This document shows positions 23,184 through 36,523 of a stretch of DNA of 64,000 nucleotides, one piece after another. Source of the stretch: Isoetes taiwanensis. Its lineage: Eukaryota; Streptophyta; Lycopodiopsida; Isoetales; Isoetaceae. The translations under genes and the position numbers were made by a program. Numbering within the stretch: the first letter of the stretch is position 1; each line of letters opens with the position of its first letter. Below the pieces are notes generated by a model. That model worked only from the letters and a program-made list of their open reading frames with translations. It did no database searches and was not told where the DNA came from. The stretch spans positions 4,632,745 to 4,696,744 of the forward strand of contig JAJEKV010000039.1 of NCBI GenBank assembly GCA_021234155.1. The letters run 5' to 3'.

Positions 23184-23877
23184 GATAGTATGCATATGCA
23201 GAGAATGGCTGAAATTCTACAGATTGGAGCTCCAAGAGAGGTGATTTAAAAATGTGTGATTCAAACTTTGTGAGTTCGTTGTAGTATATTCAACAAAATT
23301 CAGCTTGCTGGATATTATACTTGCCATCATATTAAATTCTTTAAGAGAATATTTTGCAGGAAAGGCTGCCAAAGTTTTTGGTGTTGTGTCCATTGAAAGA
23401 AATAATGGCCATTAGCACGGGCTATAAGCAGTCTAAATCCAGATATTGCAACAAATCTCATATTGCAGTAGGCTAGAGAATCTCATTTCTTGCATAAGAG
23501 CTATAACTCATCAATTTCTTTTTGCATTAAAAGTCATTTAAGTTTTGAAGATCTCTAGCCAATACTATTTCTCCTTCAGCCAGCTTTCCATATTGTCCAG
23601 CAACTATGAGACTTGACTATGATCCTGCTTGCATCAGGGAAGGATATTTTGCTATCCAATTATGGATGCATATGGGTTGTTAGGAATTTGTGCCTGCAGG
23701 AATACATGGGCAATGCTACACTTTTGACAAGAACTACTAAGGTAAATCTTGCAATTATGGCAAGCAATAGTTAGTGGTTCTCACGTTTCGTGTTAAGTAT
23801 AACGACTCTTCATTTTTAAATTCAATACCCCTCAACCCAAGATGAAAGCCACTGACTACGTTGGTTATGTAATACAA

Positions 23878-23880
<3 letters not shown>
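23184..23880. other. Flank between chromovirus and the first CT array
   Basis: No gene is recognised. A small block bounded by possible splice sites near 23701-23740 (ATTTGTGCCTGCAG then an open segment before GTAAATC) could be an exon of an unknown gene, but it is too short to assign. Confidence 0.35.
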
Positions 23881-24199
<319 letters not shown>

Positions 24200-24202
24200 T
24201 AG

Positions 24203-25360
24203 ATGGGGTGTGGTTTACGTGATAAGACGGGCATGCAAGTAAACCTAGACAAGACAAAGATTATGACGGTCGATGTGTTGAAGCAAGAAAATATTTTCAG
24301 GTACAAGGGGCATATAGTTGAAATGTGTGATTCCTATAAGTATTTAGGACTTGTTTTTAGCTGCAACCATAGATGGAATACTTGTATCACTCAGAGGATT
24401 GATGGGGGGCAACGAGCCTTGTATGCATTGCAGAGCATGTGCAGGAGATCACATCTTTGGTCATGGCATTTAAAGGTAAAATTGTTTCATTCTCTCGTAC
24501 AGAGTGTGGTGCTCTATGGATGCGAGATTTGGGGGCCAGGTCTCCCACAATGTTTATGGGATGATATTGAACAGATCTTGAAGAAGTTCTTGAGACTAGA
24601 ATTAGGGGTCAAAGCTCAAACACCATATCCCATGATGCTAGTGGAGAGTGGGCTTATGCCTCTAGAAGGGGAAGCAATTGTGAGGTGTATTTCATATCTT
24701 AAGAAGGTGCTAGGTATGGACGAATCAAGAATCACTAAAAAGGCTCTACTATCCAGCGAGTTAAAAGGCCTATTGCATGATGTAACGAAGTGGCTTGGAA
24801 AGTGGAAAATCCAATGGGTGGAAATAATCCAAGTGGACTCGGATTTGAGACAATGGATAATGCAAAGAGTGCATAGGAAAATGTGGAAGCAACCAAAGAC
24901 CAAAATGATCTTGTATAGGCAGAATATCAACCCTGACATGGGAGAAGCTAGACACTTGAGCGACAATATATCTATACAGAAGAGACATGCAATTTGCAGG
25001 ATAATGCTTAGCTCACACCACTTGGGTGTGGAGACTGGGAGATGGAGACACATATTACCTAGACATCTGAGATATTGCAAATTATGTGACACAGCACAAG
25101 TAGAAGACGAAGACCATACATTGTTACGATGTAGTGCTTACGAGGAACTCCGAGCAAAATATGGAATTCAGTATGAGGGCCTCCCTTCATTCTTTATGCC
25201 ACATGGTGACATCATAGGGAAGTATCTGATTGAGTTGATACAAATTAGAGATACATATCTAGAATCTCAACCAGTTGATATAGATATGGAAATTTTGTGC
25301 GGGAGTGATGAGCTAGATGAGGATTCGGAAATTCATCTATTGTTTTATGACATTGTGTAA
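24203..25360 (+). pseudogene. LINE ORF2 C-terminal part (copy A), 5' truncated
   Basis: The frame is open to TAA 25360 but lacks the endonuclease and the catalytic RT motifs. It begins at GMQVNLDKTKIMTV (RT motif D region) and runs through DSYKYLGLVF, QSVVLYGCEIWGP and FLRLELGVKAQTPYPMM to a C-terminal zinc-finger motif CKLCDTAQVEDEDHTLLRC (C-x2-C-x12-H-x4-C). It ends in the family tail SDELDEDSEIHLLFYDIV. It is not functional alone. The intact frame with no internal stop indicates that this copy is fairly young. Confidence 0.88.
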
Positions 25361-25375
25361 TTTTTGTTGTCTAAT

Positions 25376-25390
25376 AGGCCCTTGAGGCCT
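25376..25390 (+). promoter_or_regulatory. Conserved 3' stem-loop of LINE copy A
   Basis: AGGCC, loop CTTGA, GGCCT. The same stem occurs at the same distance from the ORF2 stop in copies B, C and D. Confidence 0.7.
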
Positions 25391-25402
25391 CCCAATAGAC
25401 AC

Positions 25403-27256
<1,854 letters not shown>

Positions 27257-27809
27257 GTGGAAAACCCCTACATACGTAAATAGGAAAAGCCAGTTTCCAA
27301 GCCCCTTTCCGTAGATGTACTTTCGGACGATCCTAATTTTTACATACCCCTACCCGATCTTGTACTTGAGTTTGTGCTTGTGCACCCTACCCCTATGTAC
27401 AGAATAAATAAAATTTCAAAATGTTTTTAATTGACATTTCTCGCATCTCGGTCTCGCATTTCCCTGGGGTTCTTACATGCATGCGACATTACAAGGGTAA
27501 TTCTAAGGAGCCTTTGCAAATTATGAACACGTATAATTTAGGAGCCCTTGCGAAGACAATACCGGGACAATACATGGATAATACATGCTAATGACAATAC
27601 ATGGAATACATCATGGTAAGATCAATACCTCAAATTATACATCTATAATATACTACACCCTAATAGATGATGGTAAGAAATGAATGTTAAAAAACTATGG
27701 CTTTTGATGAGGTCCCATTTCTCATTCAATTATTTTTTATATTTCTGCATGTTGATGCAATACAGTGATAGTAGCTATGCATTTGGGTTATGTGCAAATA
27801 GACAAGCTT

Positions 27810-29080
27810 GTTATAACATTAAGCATCATAACAAAGACAGCATTGCGATAAAAGTTGTATAGGACCATGTAGGCTAGCCGCTGATAGTTCCAATGACCAT
27901 GAACCAAAAGTAATCGCTTGAGAAACCTAAACTGTGCAATTGCGAAGTCTGATGCCATGATTTGCTTGACGGCCTTCTTCTGACTTATCCAGACACCAAC
28001 ATCGCCATACGGATCATTGCAACATCATTTGCACCTGATAAAGCCAAAATACAAGTGGATAAGAATCCAAAGCAATCATTTTAAGTAGCAAATCTCCATC
28101 CATACATACCATCTCCAATCGCTAAAGTCATTTCATTGGCCCGTTCCTTGACTAGTGCCACTATGCCGGCCTTTTGATAGGGTGCAACTCTCGTTCCTTG
28201 ACTAGTGCCACTATGCCGGCCTTTTGATAGGGTGCAACTCTACAGCATACAACAACTTGACATGCCACAGCCAGTTCAAACAGCTGCATGGTACGGAATG
28301 AAATAAGAGGCGTGCTCACAGCATTTGTAACAAAATGATATTTCAATTACGTTATCCTTCAAATCTTTAGCAAGGGCATGAACAAGGCTGTTTCCATCAA
28401 TAATGAGTGCAAATTCCTCCTTTTTCAAGAACTTGCTTCCTGACTTAACATCATGGCTAACTTTCTCATCTTCATCATTTGCAACATTGCTCCTCTTCAT
28501 CACACTATATTTCTTCTCAAGCGTTAGCTCAATTCTCTCCTTAGCATTTTCTAAGGCTTTTAAACATGCATCTTTAGTAGTAGCATTGATAATAATTTGC
28601 TCCATGTGGTGTGTCAAAAGTAGACAAGAATACCCAATAGAGATAGCAGTCTCCTGCTTATCACCTGTTAATACCCATAGCTTCATGCCAGCTTCCCTTA
28701 GTGAAGCTATTGTTTCTGGCACCCCCTCCTGCAGCTTGTCCTCAATACCAGTAGCTCCTATAAGTGTCAGGCTATGCTCTACGACATTTGCAGCTTCTCT
28801 TAACTTATCCACACGATCAATCAATGAAACGATAGCTTCCTGATACTTGAACTGCCAGTTCTCAAGTTCTATTTCACCAAGATCTCTTGATGCAATTACA
28901 AGAGTTCGCAACCCTGCTCTAGCATATACATCTATGTGGTTAATTGTGGAGTCCCAGACTTGTTCAAGTTTCTCAGTTGAAAGCACATTATCTGGTAAAT
29001 CAAATGCATCGGTTGGCCGGACAATGTCCAAGACAGTTGCATCTGCTCCCTTCAATAAGACTCTCTTCAGCATAAGCTGC
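27810..29080 (-). pseudogene. P4-type ATPase (phospholipid flippase, ALA family) fragment with introns
   Basis: Minus-strand exons: 29080-28351 (LMLKRVLLKGADATVLDIV, then LIGATGIEDKLQEGVPETIA, LREAGMKLWVLTGDKQETAI, IIDGNSLVHAL), about 28283-28110 (VVVCCRVAPYQKAGIVALVK, then MTLAIGDG) and about 28034-27810 ([46 protein letters not shown]). These are the nucleotide-binding/P-domain hinge and first C-terminal membrane region of aminophospholipid flippases, which move lipids between membrane leaflets. The catalytic DKTGT exon is not present. A perfect 50-bp tandem duplication in the second exon and a damaged VGISGQEGRQ region in the third show that it is dead. Kept introns imply DNA-level capture. 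Confidence 0.88.
28142..28241. repeat. 50-bp tandem duplication inside the P4-ATPase exon
   Basis: 28142-28191 and 28192-28241 are identical. Because 50 is not a multiple of three it shifts the flippase frame. Confidence 0.95.
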
Positions 29081-29707
29081 AATCATAGAAGTCCACATAA
29101 TAACATTTGATTCCTTTTTCTTATCAAACAATTCCCTAGCATATTCTTGCTGCCCCTGTACTATATATACAGAACCTATAAGATTCCACGGAAATACACT
29201 CCTTCTATCAATAATCTCAAAGGCTACCCAAGCACAACATGGTATTCTACACTTATTGACCTCAACCTGATATGGGCAAACATTTTCTTTTCTTTTCTTT
29301 GCCTCGTAGTAGGAGCCATGGCTTGTCTGTGAATCAAACTCGCATGAACAACAAAAGCAACATCTTTACATTATGTTCTATTTCTGCGGTGTCAGTAAAG
29401 AGTTATAAGAATAAGTAGCTACAGTAAAATTCCAGCATAAGCCATGCATTCCACCTATAACCAATGGTCTGCTTAGTTCCTGGGAATGAGTCATAGAAAA
29501 TGCATTCCAAACACACGCATACAGCCTGGAATATGTAGCTGAGATGTAAAAATTCAGTTGTATTAATTGCATATGAAAAATGCAAAACATAAAATTCAAT
29601 GAATTTCTTTACTGACATAAGTTGGGACTCTATCAGAAACGGAAAACAAATATAACAGGAATCTACAACCTAAGGGACTATAAAGTGCAGAACTTCAATC
29701 AAAGTAC

Positions 29708-30588
29708 CTCTTCCCAAGGTGATAGATTGGCTGGAGCTTCCAAGAGTTTCCTGCATATAGTCAGCTCAGAGAAGTTTCTTTGAAGAAGGAACAACAAAAT
29801 ATTCTAGAACTAAAACAAGCATAAAAGATGAGATTCAAATACATTTTTACCACGCCACAGCAAGGAACATGACAGCCTTAGCTCTGGAGTTCAAATGTCT
29901 GTCCAAACGTTTCGCAACCAGGGCCTGCATATGGAAAAAGCAATCAATGAGATCGAATGTTGGAGCTTGCATTTTGCTCTTTAAATATAATACCTGGTAG
30001 ATTGGGTTCCATGTGCAGTATGCTCACGAACCTGGTAGATTGGGTAGAAACGTCCCCTTTAGGTCACGACCAAACAACCCGGATAGAATGGTGTTGGAAG
30101 ATTGATGTGTTTTTAGCAGTGATCTTCATTTGACAACATAACTTACATTTTTTTTTAATGTGGTTGGCATTAACGTAAGCCTTACTGTCTCGAAAAAACT
30201 ACTCACCCTTCCTACAAAAGCTTTATATTCGAACTGCATAAGCGTAATACCCTCTGCTTCAGCAACATAGTATCATTTCGAATCCAACCTGTGACCTAAA
30301 TCCAAAAAACTTGCATTTCTTGCATTTCAGAAATCCACTGTTTCAGTGGCAGGTGTTCTCCTTCACCAACAATTTCTTCCACTTCCTGAATCCATGAACA
30401 TGCACCAAAGTGAAATATGTTCCCATTTAACTGAAATAAGTACAAAGCATTGCAATCATTTTACATGTTACCTGTAGAGTTGGAGAGCCACAAAGAAGGT
30501 GACTTGCATGATGTTGCCAACTCTCCACCTTACGGATAGCAATATCTAGAACCCTCTTCTCGGCTACCATTACAGGAAACAATATACC
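29708..30588 (-). pseudogene. Exon-like blocks of an unidentified gene upstream of the flippase fragment
   Basis: Blocks with usable splice sites on the minus strand: 30588-30472 (39 codons, GILFPVMVAEKRVLDIAIRK through LCGSPTLQ), about 30385-30311 (EVEEIVGEGEHLPLKQWISE), 29924-29851 (ALVAKRLDRHLNSRAKAVMF) and 29750-29708 (KLLEAPANLSPWEE, joined in phase 2). The first two are faintly like the PLU-1 region of plant JARID1/KDM5-type histone demethylases (GP-SL-x-VE-x-LI-x-EG-x-x-LP), but this is weak. They may come from a different gene than the flippase fragment. Confidence 0.35.
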
Positions 30589-31612
30589 CTGAGCCGAAAC
30601 AGAAATGTAGCTCGTGATGGTTAGAAGCCACTCAATAAACTTAGAGATTGTCTAATTTCTATGTTTTTTTATCCTCAATAGTCATCTTCTGTATCACATT
30701 TGGCATAAAATGACCATCAAACAAAAATTACATAAGCTGAATAATAACTGCTTATTTCGACTTATGATGCACGGGAGCAGTGGATATAGCACAGACATTG
30801 AAATAAGTCTGCGGGTTAAGGCAGTCCCAATAAGCTTGAGGCATTGTTTTTAGCATAAATAACCTAGATAAGCTTATTTATACCTCGGTGATCAGATTCC
30901 AGTACTGGTGGATATCCTCATCTCCGCCAGATAAAACCTTCTTTATTCGATCCGCCCGGACGCAAGAAACAAAATCCAAGACAAGATGATTGTAAGTCTT
31001 TGCAAGTCGAATCGCTATATTTGAAAGCCAAGATAGACAAGCTGGAGAAAACACGAGTAAAGGACAAAACGTCCTTCAACGAATTTTCGGCAATAGCTTT
31101 CCGATTAAACCCAAAATGCAAAGAAAGAAGTCCTAGCAAAAATATTTACCTGTTTGAGGCTTCACCGACTCCTCTGCTTCAGCGACGCTCTTGCAATTTA
31201 CCGTAAGTTTAAAGCATTCGGTTCTTCAGCGCATTCAGAGTAGGAGTAGGCCCTAACGTAGCATACGGATCGGACCTTCCCGCCCAACTCCCCCTTCTCG
31301 ACCACCTACGAGGGAATGGTGGTCGACCGTATGAAGCAGCAGTCCGTATACGGACGTCTCAAGTTCAAAAAAACCCCTACCCAGTCACGCTCTTGGGTCA
31401 TACGGGGTTTCAATGGTGAAACCCCCGGGGCCATGGAAGGGGAAAAAATTGGGTTTTATTTATTAGAGCTTTTGCAGCAGCGAGAGAGTTACCTAAAAAG
31501 ACTTGATAATATATTAGATGATGAGGATATGATGAGTGAGAGGGATGAGCTAGATGAGGATTCAGAGACTCATCTACTCTTTTATGACGTTGTTTAATTT
31601 TTATTGTCTTTT

Positions 31613-31627
31613 AGGCCTTTGAGGCCT
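31613..31627 (+). promoter_or_regulatory. Conserved 3' stem-loop of LINE copy B
   Basis: AGGCC, loop TTTGA, GGCCT, 16 bases after the ORF2 stop at 31597. Confidence 0.7.
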
Positions 31628-31641
31628 CCCAAGACTTAATA

Positions 31642-31848
<207 letters not shown>

Positions 31849-32067
31849 GACGCTGGACGCTAGGGTTTCAGAGGTGAAGGTTCAACAGCCCATAACTCTC
31901 TCCCAGAGTGTCAGATTGGCACGTGCTTGGGCTCTTTGGAAATTGGATTCCGAGACCTTTTTAATAATATATAGTATGACCAGGTTTGGATCTGTTTAGG
32001 TATCTGTAATTGCAATTTTCCGGTCGGGTATAGATTTTCAGCAGTTGTTGTCAGCATACGGCGAGAT

Positions 32068-32778
32068 ATGACCACCAAAAGACAAACCAGAAAGGACAAA
32101 CCAATCGATGGAGGGCCCTCTAGTCCTGATTCAGGGATGGAGATCTCCCTCACCACCATATGGAAGGAACTATCTCTCTTTCGGCAAGAAGCTGCATCAA
32201 GGGAAGAGACCCTGCTAGAAGAAATATGAAAATTAAGAGAGGAGAATGAAGCAATCAGATCTGATTATCAGCAAATAAGGAAGGAACTCGAAGCAGTAAA
32301 GAGTGACATTGAAGAATTGAAGCGGGAACCCGGCCCTGGGGATGATGAGGTAACTGAAATTTCTGATTTGCGCAATACCCTTGAGCAGTTTATGGAGATA
32401 CAGGACAGGAAGAGCCGAGCTTTGAACCTCAGGATTGTAGGGTTGCCAGAAAAGCCAGAGGAGAAGCCTAAAATTGCAGCAGAGCAGTTCTTCCAAGAGA
32501 CCATGGGCATCCAAAAGGTAGACATCTCTGATGCATTCCGGGTAGGGAAAAGAGATACAGGAACTAGACACATGATTGTCAAATTTGCAAACAGGGATGA
32601 TCGATTCTTGGTGCTGAAAAATACATATACATTGAAGGGAAAATTTATTTGGATCAATGAGGATCTAACCAAAGAGCAACTAGCAGAAAAGAAAGTAGAA
32701 ATTGCTAAGTATAAGGAAGCCAGACAAAACAATCAAAAAGCAAAATGGGTCAAAGGCAAGGTGATCATTGAGGAATAG
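32068..32778 (+). pseudogene. LINE ORF1 (copy C): coiled coil plus L1-like RRM, one in-frame TGA
   Basis: ATG 32068 opens a 236-codon frame with a single TGA at 32227-32229. Order: charged N-terminus; a predicted coiled coil (about residues 45-85 and 95-115, rich in Glu/Lys/Leu heptads); then an RRM-like domain with LNLRIVGLPEKPEEKP, FRVGKRDTGTRHMIVKFANR and LKNTYTLKGKFIWINEDLTK; then a basic C-terminus. This is the architecture of the ORF1 proteins of vertebrate L1/Tx1 LINEs (Transposase_22 family), RNA-binding trimeric chaperones. Plant L1 ORF1s more commonly have DUF4283 and a zinc knuckle, as in the relic at 1-917. ATA-TGA-AAA would be Ile-Arg-Lys before a C-to-T change. Confidence 0.75.
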
Positions 32779-32802
32779 GACAGATGGGAGGCACTCAGGA
32801 TA

Positions 32803-35800
32803 ATGGTTTGGAATATAACAAAAATCCTGAGTATGCAGGACGAATTGGAAAACATTGACATAATATGCTTTTTAGAAACAAAAGAACATGACCTCTATGC
32901 TTTGCCAGACATTGATGGATTCACATTGGTGACATCCGTGAAGAATAAAAGGCACACAGGAAATGATATTGGAAATGGTGGAGTGGCTTGTTACATTAGA
33001 GATCAATACTCAGACTTAGTGGCTGCATGTAAAAAGGACATAAACAATCAATATGTATGGATACAAATAACTCGCCCATCTGGTATGATATTTTTAGCTG
33101 CATGCTATTTTGCACCACGTCATAAAAAGGCTTATTCGGATGGAGCCACAGGGGATGATATCTTTTTTGAATTGGAACAAGATATTTTGAGGTTTCAAAT
33201 GCAAGGGACTGTAATCTTGACAGGAGACTTCAATGGAAGAACCGGAGACAAGCAAGCTAGTATCCATACTTGGGAAGATGATCCTCTCTGGTTTGAGACC
33301 ATGGAGGAAGATGAGATGACCAAGCAAGGCTGGAATAGATGCTCCGAGGATCAGCTCATAACTAGGTCTGGTCGCCAGCTGCTAAATCTATGCACTAATG
33401 CGGAGCTTTTGATATGCAATGGAATCAGGAAATTCCCGCGCTCCCGGTCATGTACCTGCAGAGGAAGAAGTGTGGTAGACTATTTGATCATCTCACGAGA
33501 TGATTTGGAGCTGATTTCAGATTTTGATATAAGAACAGAATACCTTGAATCCGATCATGTACCAATCAGATTCTCTTTACATGAATGCCGGTTAAAACCT
33601 CTTGCAATGGAGCATGTAGATCATCCAAAATTGAGCATGCTTAGGCCAAGTATGGCTGCCACATATAGGATGTATATAGAAGACAAAATTGGCCAAAGCA
33701 CTTGGGATGGCACTGTGGATGACATGAATAAGAAGTTGCTGGGTATCATAACAGAAGCCACGGAGCAATATAAGCCAAGGCGGGCACAGAAAGGGCTACA
33801 ATGCAAGTCTTGGTATGATCAAGCATGCCGAATAGCCAAAAGGAAATGGAGGGACTGCCATGATGATAGCAAAACAGCCCTAAGGAAGGCATATCAGAGG
33901 ATCATAAGGTAAAAAAAGAGACAATTTGTACTAAAGCAGCAGGAGACCTTGATCAGTACCAAAATGATCCAAAATCATTTTGGAAAAAGCTCAAAAGCAC
34001 TAAGCACACAGAAATCCCGCTTGCTGCAAGTGAGCTATGGAACCAAGTTAAACACTTATATCATGATGATAGCATCGAGGCCCCACTAAAAGTGAGGTCT
34101 GATATGATTTTTACAAAAGAAGAAGTGGTTGTCGGCATTGATAGTCTTGCAAATGGCAAAGCAAAGGATCAAAACAGGATATGTGCCGAGCATCTTAAAT
34201 GGGCAGGGGGCGGCATCCATACCATAATAGCACGCATGTTTACCTTAGCAATGCAACAAGGATTCCCACAGGAGTGGCAACTCAACCGAATTGTTCCAGT
34301 GCATAAGAGTGGTTCCATGCTAGACGGAAACAATTACAGAACTCTCATGGTAAGTAATTTGTTCTCTAAATTATTTGCAAATATTGTAGAGAAAAAAACT
34401 AGTCTTTGGGCTGAGCATAACGGAAAAAGAACCAAAACCCAAATAGGTTTTAGGGCTAAAATGTCCACATTGGACCACTTGCTTGCATTAAAATGCATTT
34501 TTGATTCGGTCAAGGGGACCAGGAAACCTCTATATATCACATTTGTAGACTTTCGCAAGGCATTTGACAAAGTTCCCAGGAATAGATTATGGGAAAGAAT
34601 GGAGCAATTATGTGTCCCTAAACACTTGCAGGATGCAGTTCAAATACTCTATGAGAAAGTTTTAGTACAGTTATCGATGCCATTCAAAAGTGAGATACCA
34701 GATACAGTTGAAAGTAATATTGGAGTTAAACAAGGATGCCCCTTGTCTCCTACTATATTTGGTCTCTTTATTGACAGCCTGAAAGAATGGTTACATAATA
34801 ACTGTGATAGAGGCACTGAGATTCAAGGATACGTGATCCAATTGCTCTTATATGCTGATGATGTGGTGCTATTTGCACGATCCCAGGTACACATGCAGCA
34901 ATTACTTGATCAATTGGCTATTTTCTGTAACAAAACGGGGATGCAAGTAAATCTAGAGAAGACTAAAACCATGACAGTAGGTGCGCTCAAGCAGGAACAG
35001 GGGTTTCTCTATTTGGGTGAAAAAGTTGAGATATGTGAGACATATAAATATCTGGGACTTACTATTAGCAGGAATCATAAATGGCATCAATGCATACAAC
35101 AAAGAATTGAAAGCGGGCAGAAGGCATTGTATTCTATGCAAAGCATGTGCAGGAAAACCCACATATGGGCATGGCTACTAAAGAAAAAACTGTATGAATC
35201 TCTAGTCCAAAGCATAGTATTATATGGGGCTGAAATTTGGGGACCAGGGCTGCCACAAGGCTCTTGGGATGATATTGAACAGGTACACAAGAAGTTTCTC
35301 AGGCTGGAATTGGGTGTAAAGGCGCAAACCCCATATCCGATGATGCTAGCTGAATGCGGCACTATGCCACTTGAAGGGGAAGCTTTACTCAAATGCATTA
35401 GGTACCTTGCTAAAATAAAAAAGATGGATGCCACACGCATTCCTTATTATGCTTGCCTGAACACTGAACATAAAGGATGGTTTGCTGATGTCAAGACATG
35501 GCTTGAAAGATGGGATATCATGTGGGAAGAGGCAATTTCCATTGACAACCTGAGAACATGGGTCTATGAAAAGGTTAGAAGAAAAAATGTGGATGAGCCC
35601 AAAGACTAAGATGATATTGTACAAGATGCATATGAATCCTACATTGGATGAGGCAATATATCTAAAGGATAACTTATCGATAAAGAAGAGGCACAATATC
35701 AGCAGAATCTGGCTCAGCTCGCACCATCTAGGTGTGGAGGTTGGGAGATGGGGTACTACTCCGAGAACTATGAGATGCTGCAAAGTATATGCGGCAAAGA

Positions 35801-36071
35801 TGAGATAGAAGACGAAGACCATGTCACACTTAAGTGGCCAGCCTATAGTATAATACGAGACAGATATGGCATCAACATGCCTGATTTACATACCTTTTTT
35901 GGATTGGAAGGAAATAGAATTGGATCCTTTTTAATTGAGACTCTACAGCATAGAGAGAGTTGTATTAAAAATGTAAATACCCTAATAGAAGAAGAGGATG
36001 CATTGAGTGAGAGTGAGGAATTGGATGAGGAATTGGAAACTCATCTAATTTTTTATGACTATGATGTATAA
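32803..36071 (+). pseudogene. LINE ORF2 (copy C): endonuclease, reverse transcriptase, zinc finger; several lesions
   Basis: The frame 32803-33912 encodes an APE-type endonuclease: MVWNI, CFLETKEHDLYALP, LTGDFNGRTG and ESDHVPIRF. About 15 bases after MVWNI are missing compared with copy D (MVWNINRLTVDKIL), removing the Asn of the N-terminal motif. TAA at 33910-33912 and a frameshift near 33955 follow. The RT frame 34092-35609 has FVDFRKAFDKVPR, NIGVKQGCPLSPTIFGLFID and LLLYADDVVLFAR. Two further frameshifts lie near 35580 and 35745 before the C-terminal part (SEELDEELETHLIFYDYDV). The protein would nick the target and prime reverse transcription there; this copy is dead. Confidence 0.9.
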
Positions 36072-36085
36072 TAATGTCGTCTTAT

Positions 36086-36100
36086 AGGCCTGGAAGGCCT
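36086..36100 (+). promoter_or_regulatory. Conserved 3' stem-loop of LINE copy C
   Basis: AGGCC, loop TGGAA, GGCCT, 15 bases after the ORF2 stop. The loop is divergent while the stem is unchanged. Confidence 0.7.
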
Positions 36101-36112
36101 CCCAAAAGACGC

Positions 36113-36175
36113 AATACACTTCACTTCACTTCTTTTTTTTTTCTTTTTTTTTTTCTTTTTTTTTTCTTTTTTTTA
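36113..36175. repeat. T-rich tail of LINE copy C
   Basis: (TTCAC)n followed by a (T8-10 C)n run, in the position where copies A, B and D have CT. Confidence 0.85.
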
Positions 36176-36396
36176 ATGTTTCATGCCTCTCTAGCCTAAG
36201 ATGAAAGAAAATAACCACCTCGGTGCCTTTATCAGATGAAAGCCAACCACAACTTCGGTTTTTAGTACAATGGCTCATTGTTTTTGTGTATATTAACCAC
36301 CTTAGTGCTTTTAGTGTTGACGCTCCAAACTAATGCTATTATGCATATATGTTTAAATATGCAAGTCCTAGATGTTGAACAAGTGTTTCAAAAATA

Positions 36397-36523
36397 GCAT
36401 CGATCCGAGCCATCGGATCGTCATTCTGGGGAGGGACGAGCTACTATATAAGGCCATTTCCTCTTTCAGATCGGTTATCGGCGTCTTCTCACAGCAACTC
36501 TTCATCTATTCTCGTTGCTTCCC
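36397..36523 (+). repeat. 127-bp direct repeat with TATA box, copy 1
   Basis: It pairs with 49659-49785 at about 97% identity. It contains a 7-bp stem CGATCCG/CGGATCG around AGCCAT, then ACTATATAAGG, a good TATA box about 50 bp downstream. It could be the promoter part of an LTR of a large non-coding retroelement; no coding region lies between the two copies except the nested LINE copy D. Confidence 0.6.
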
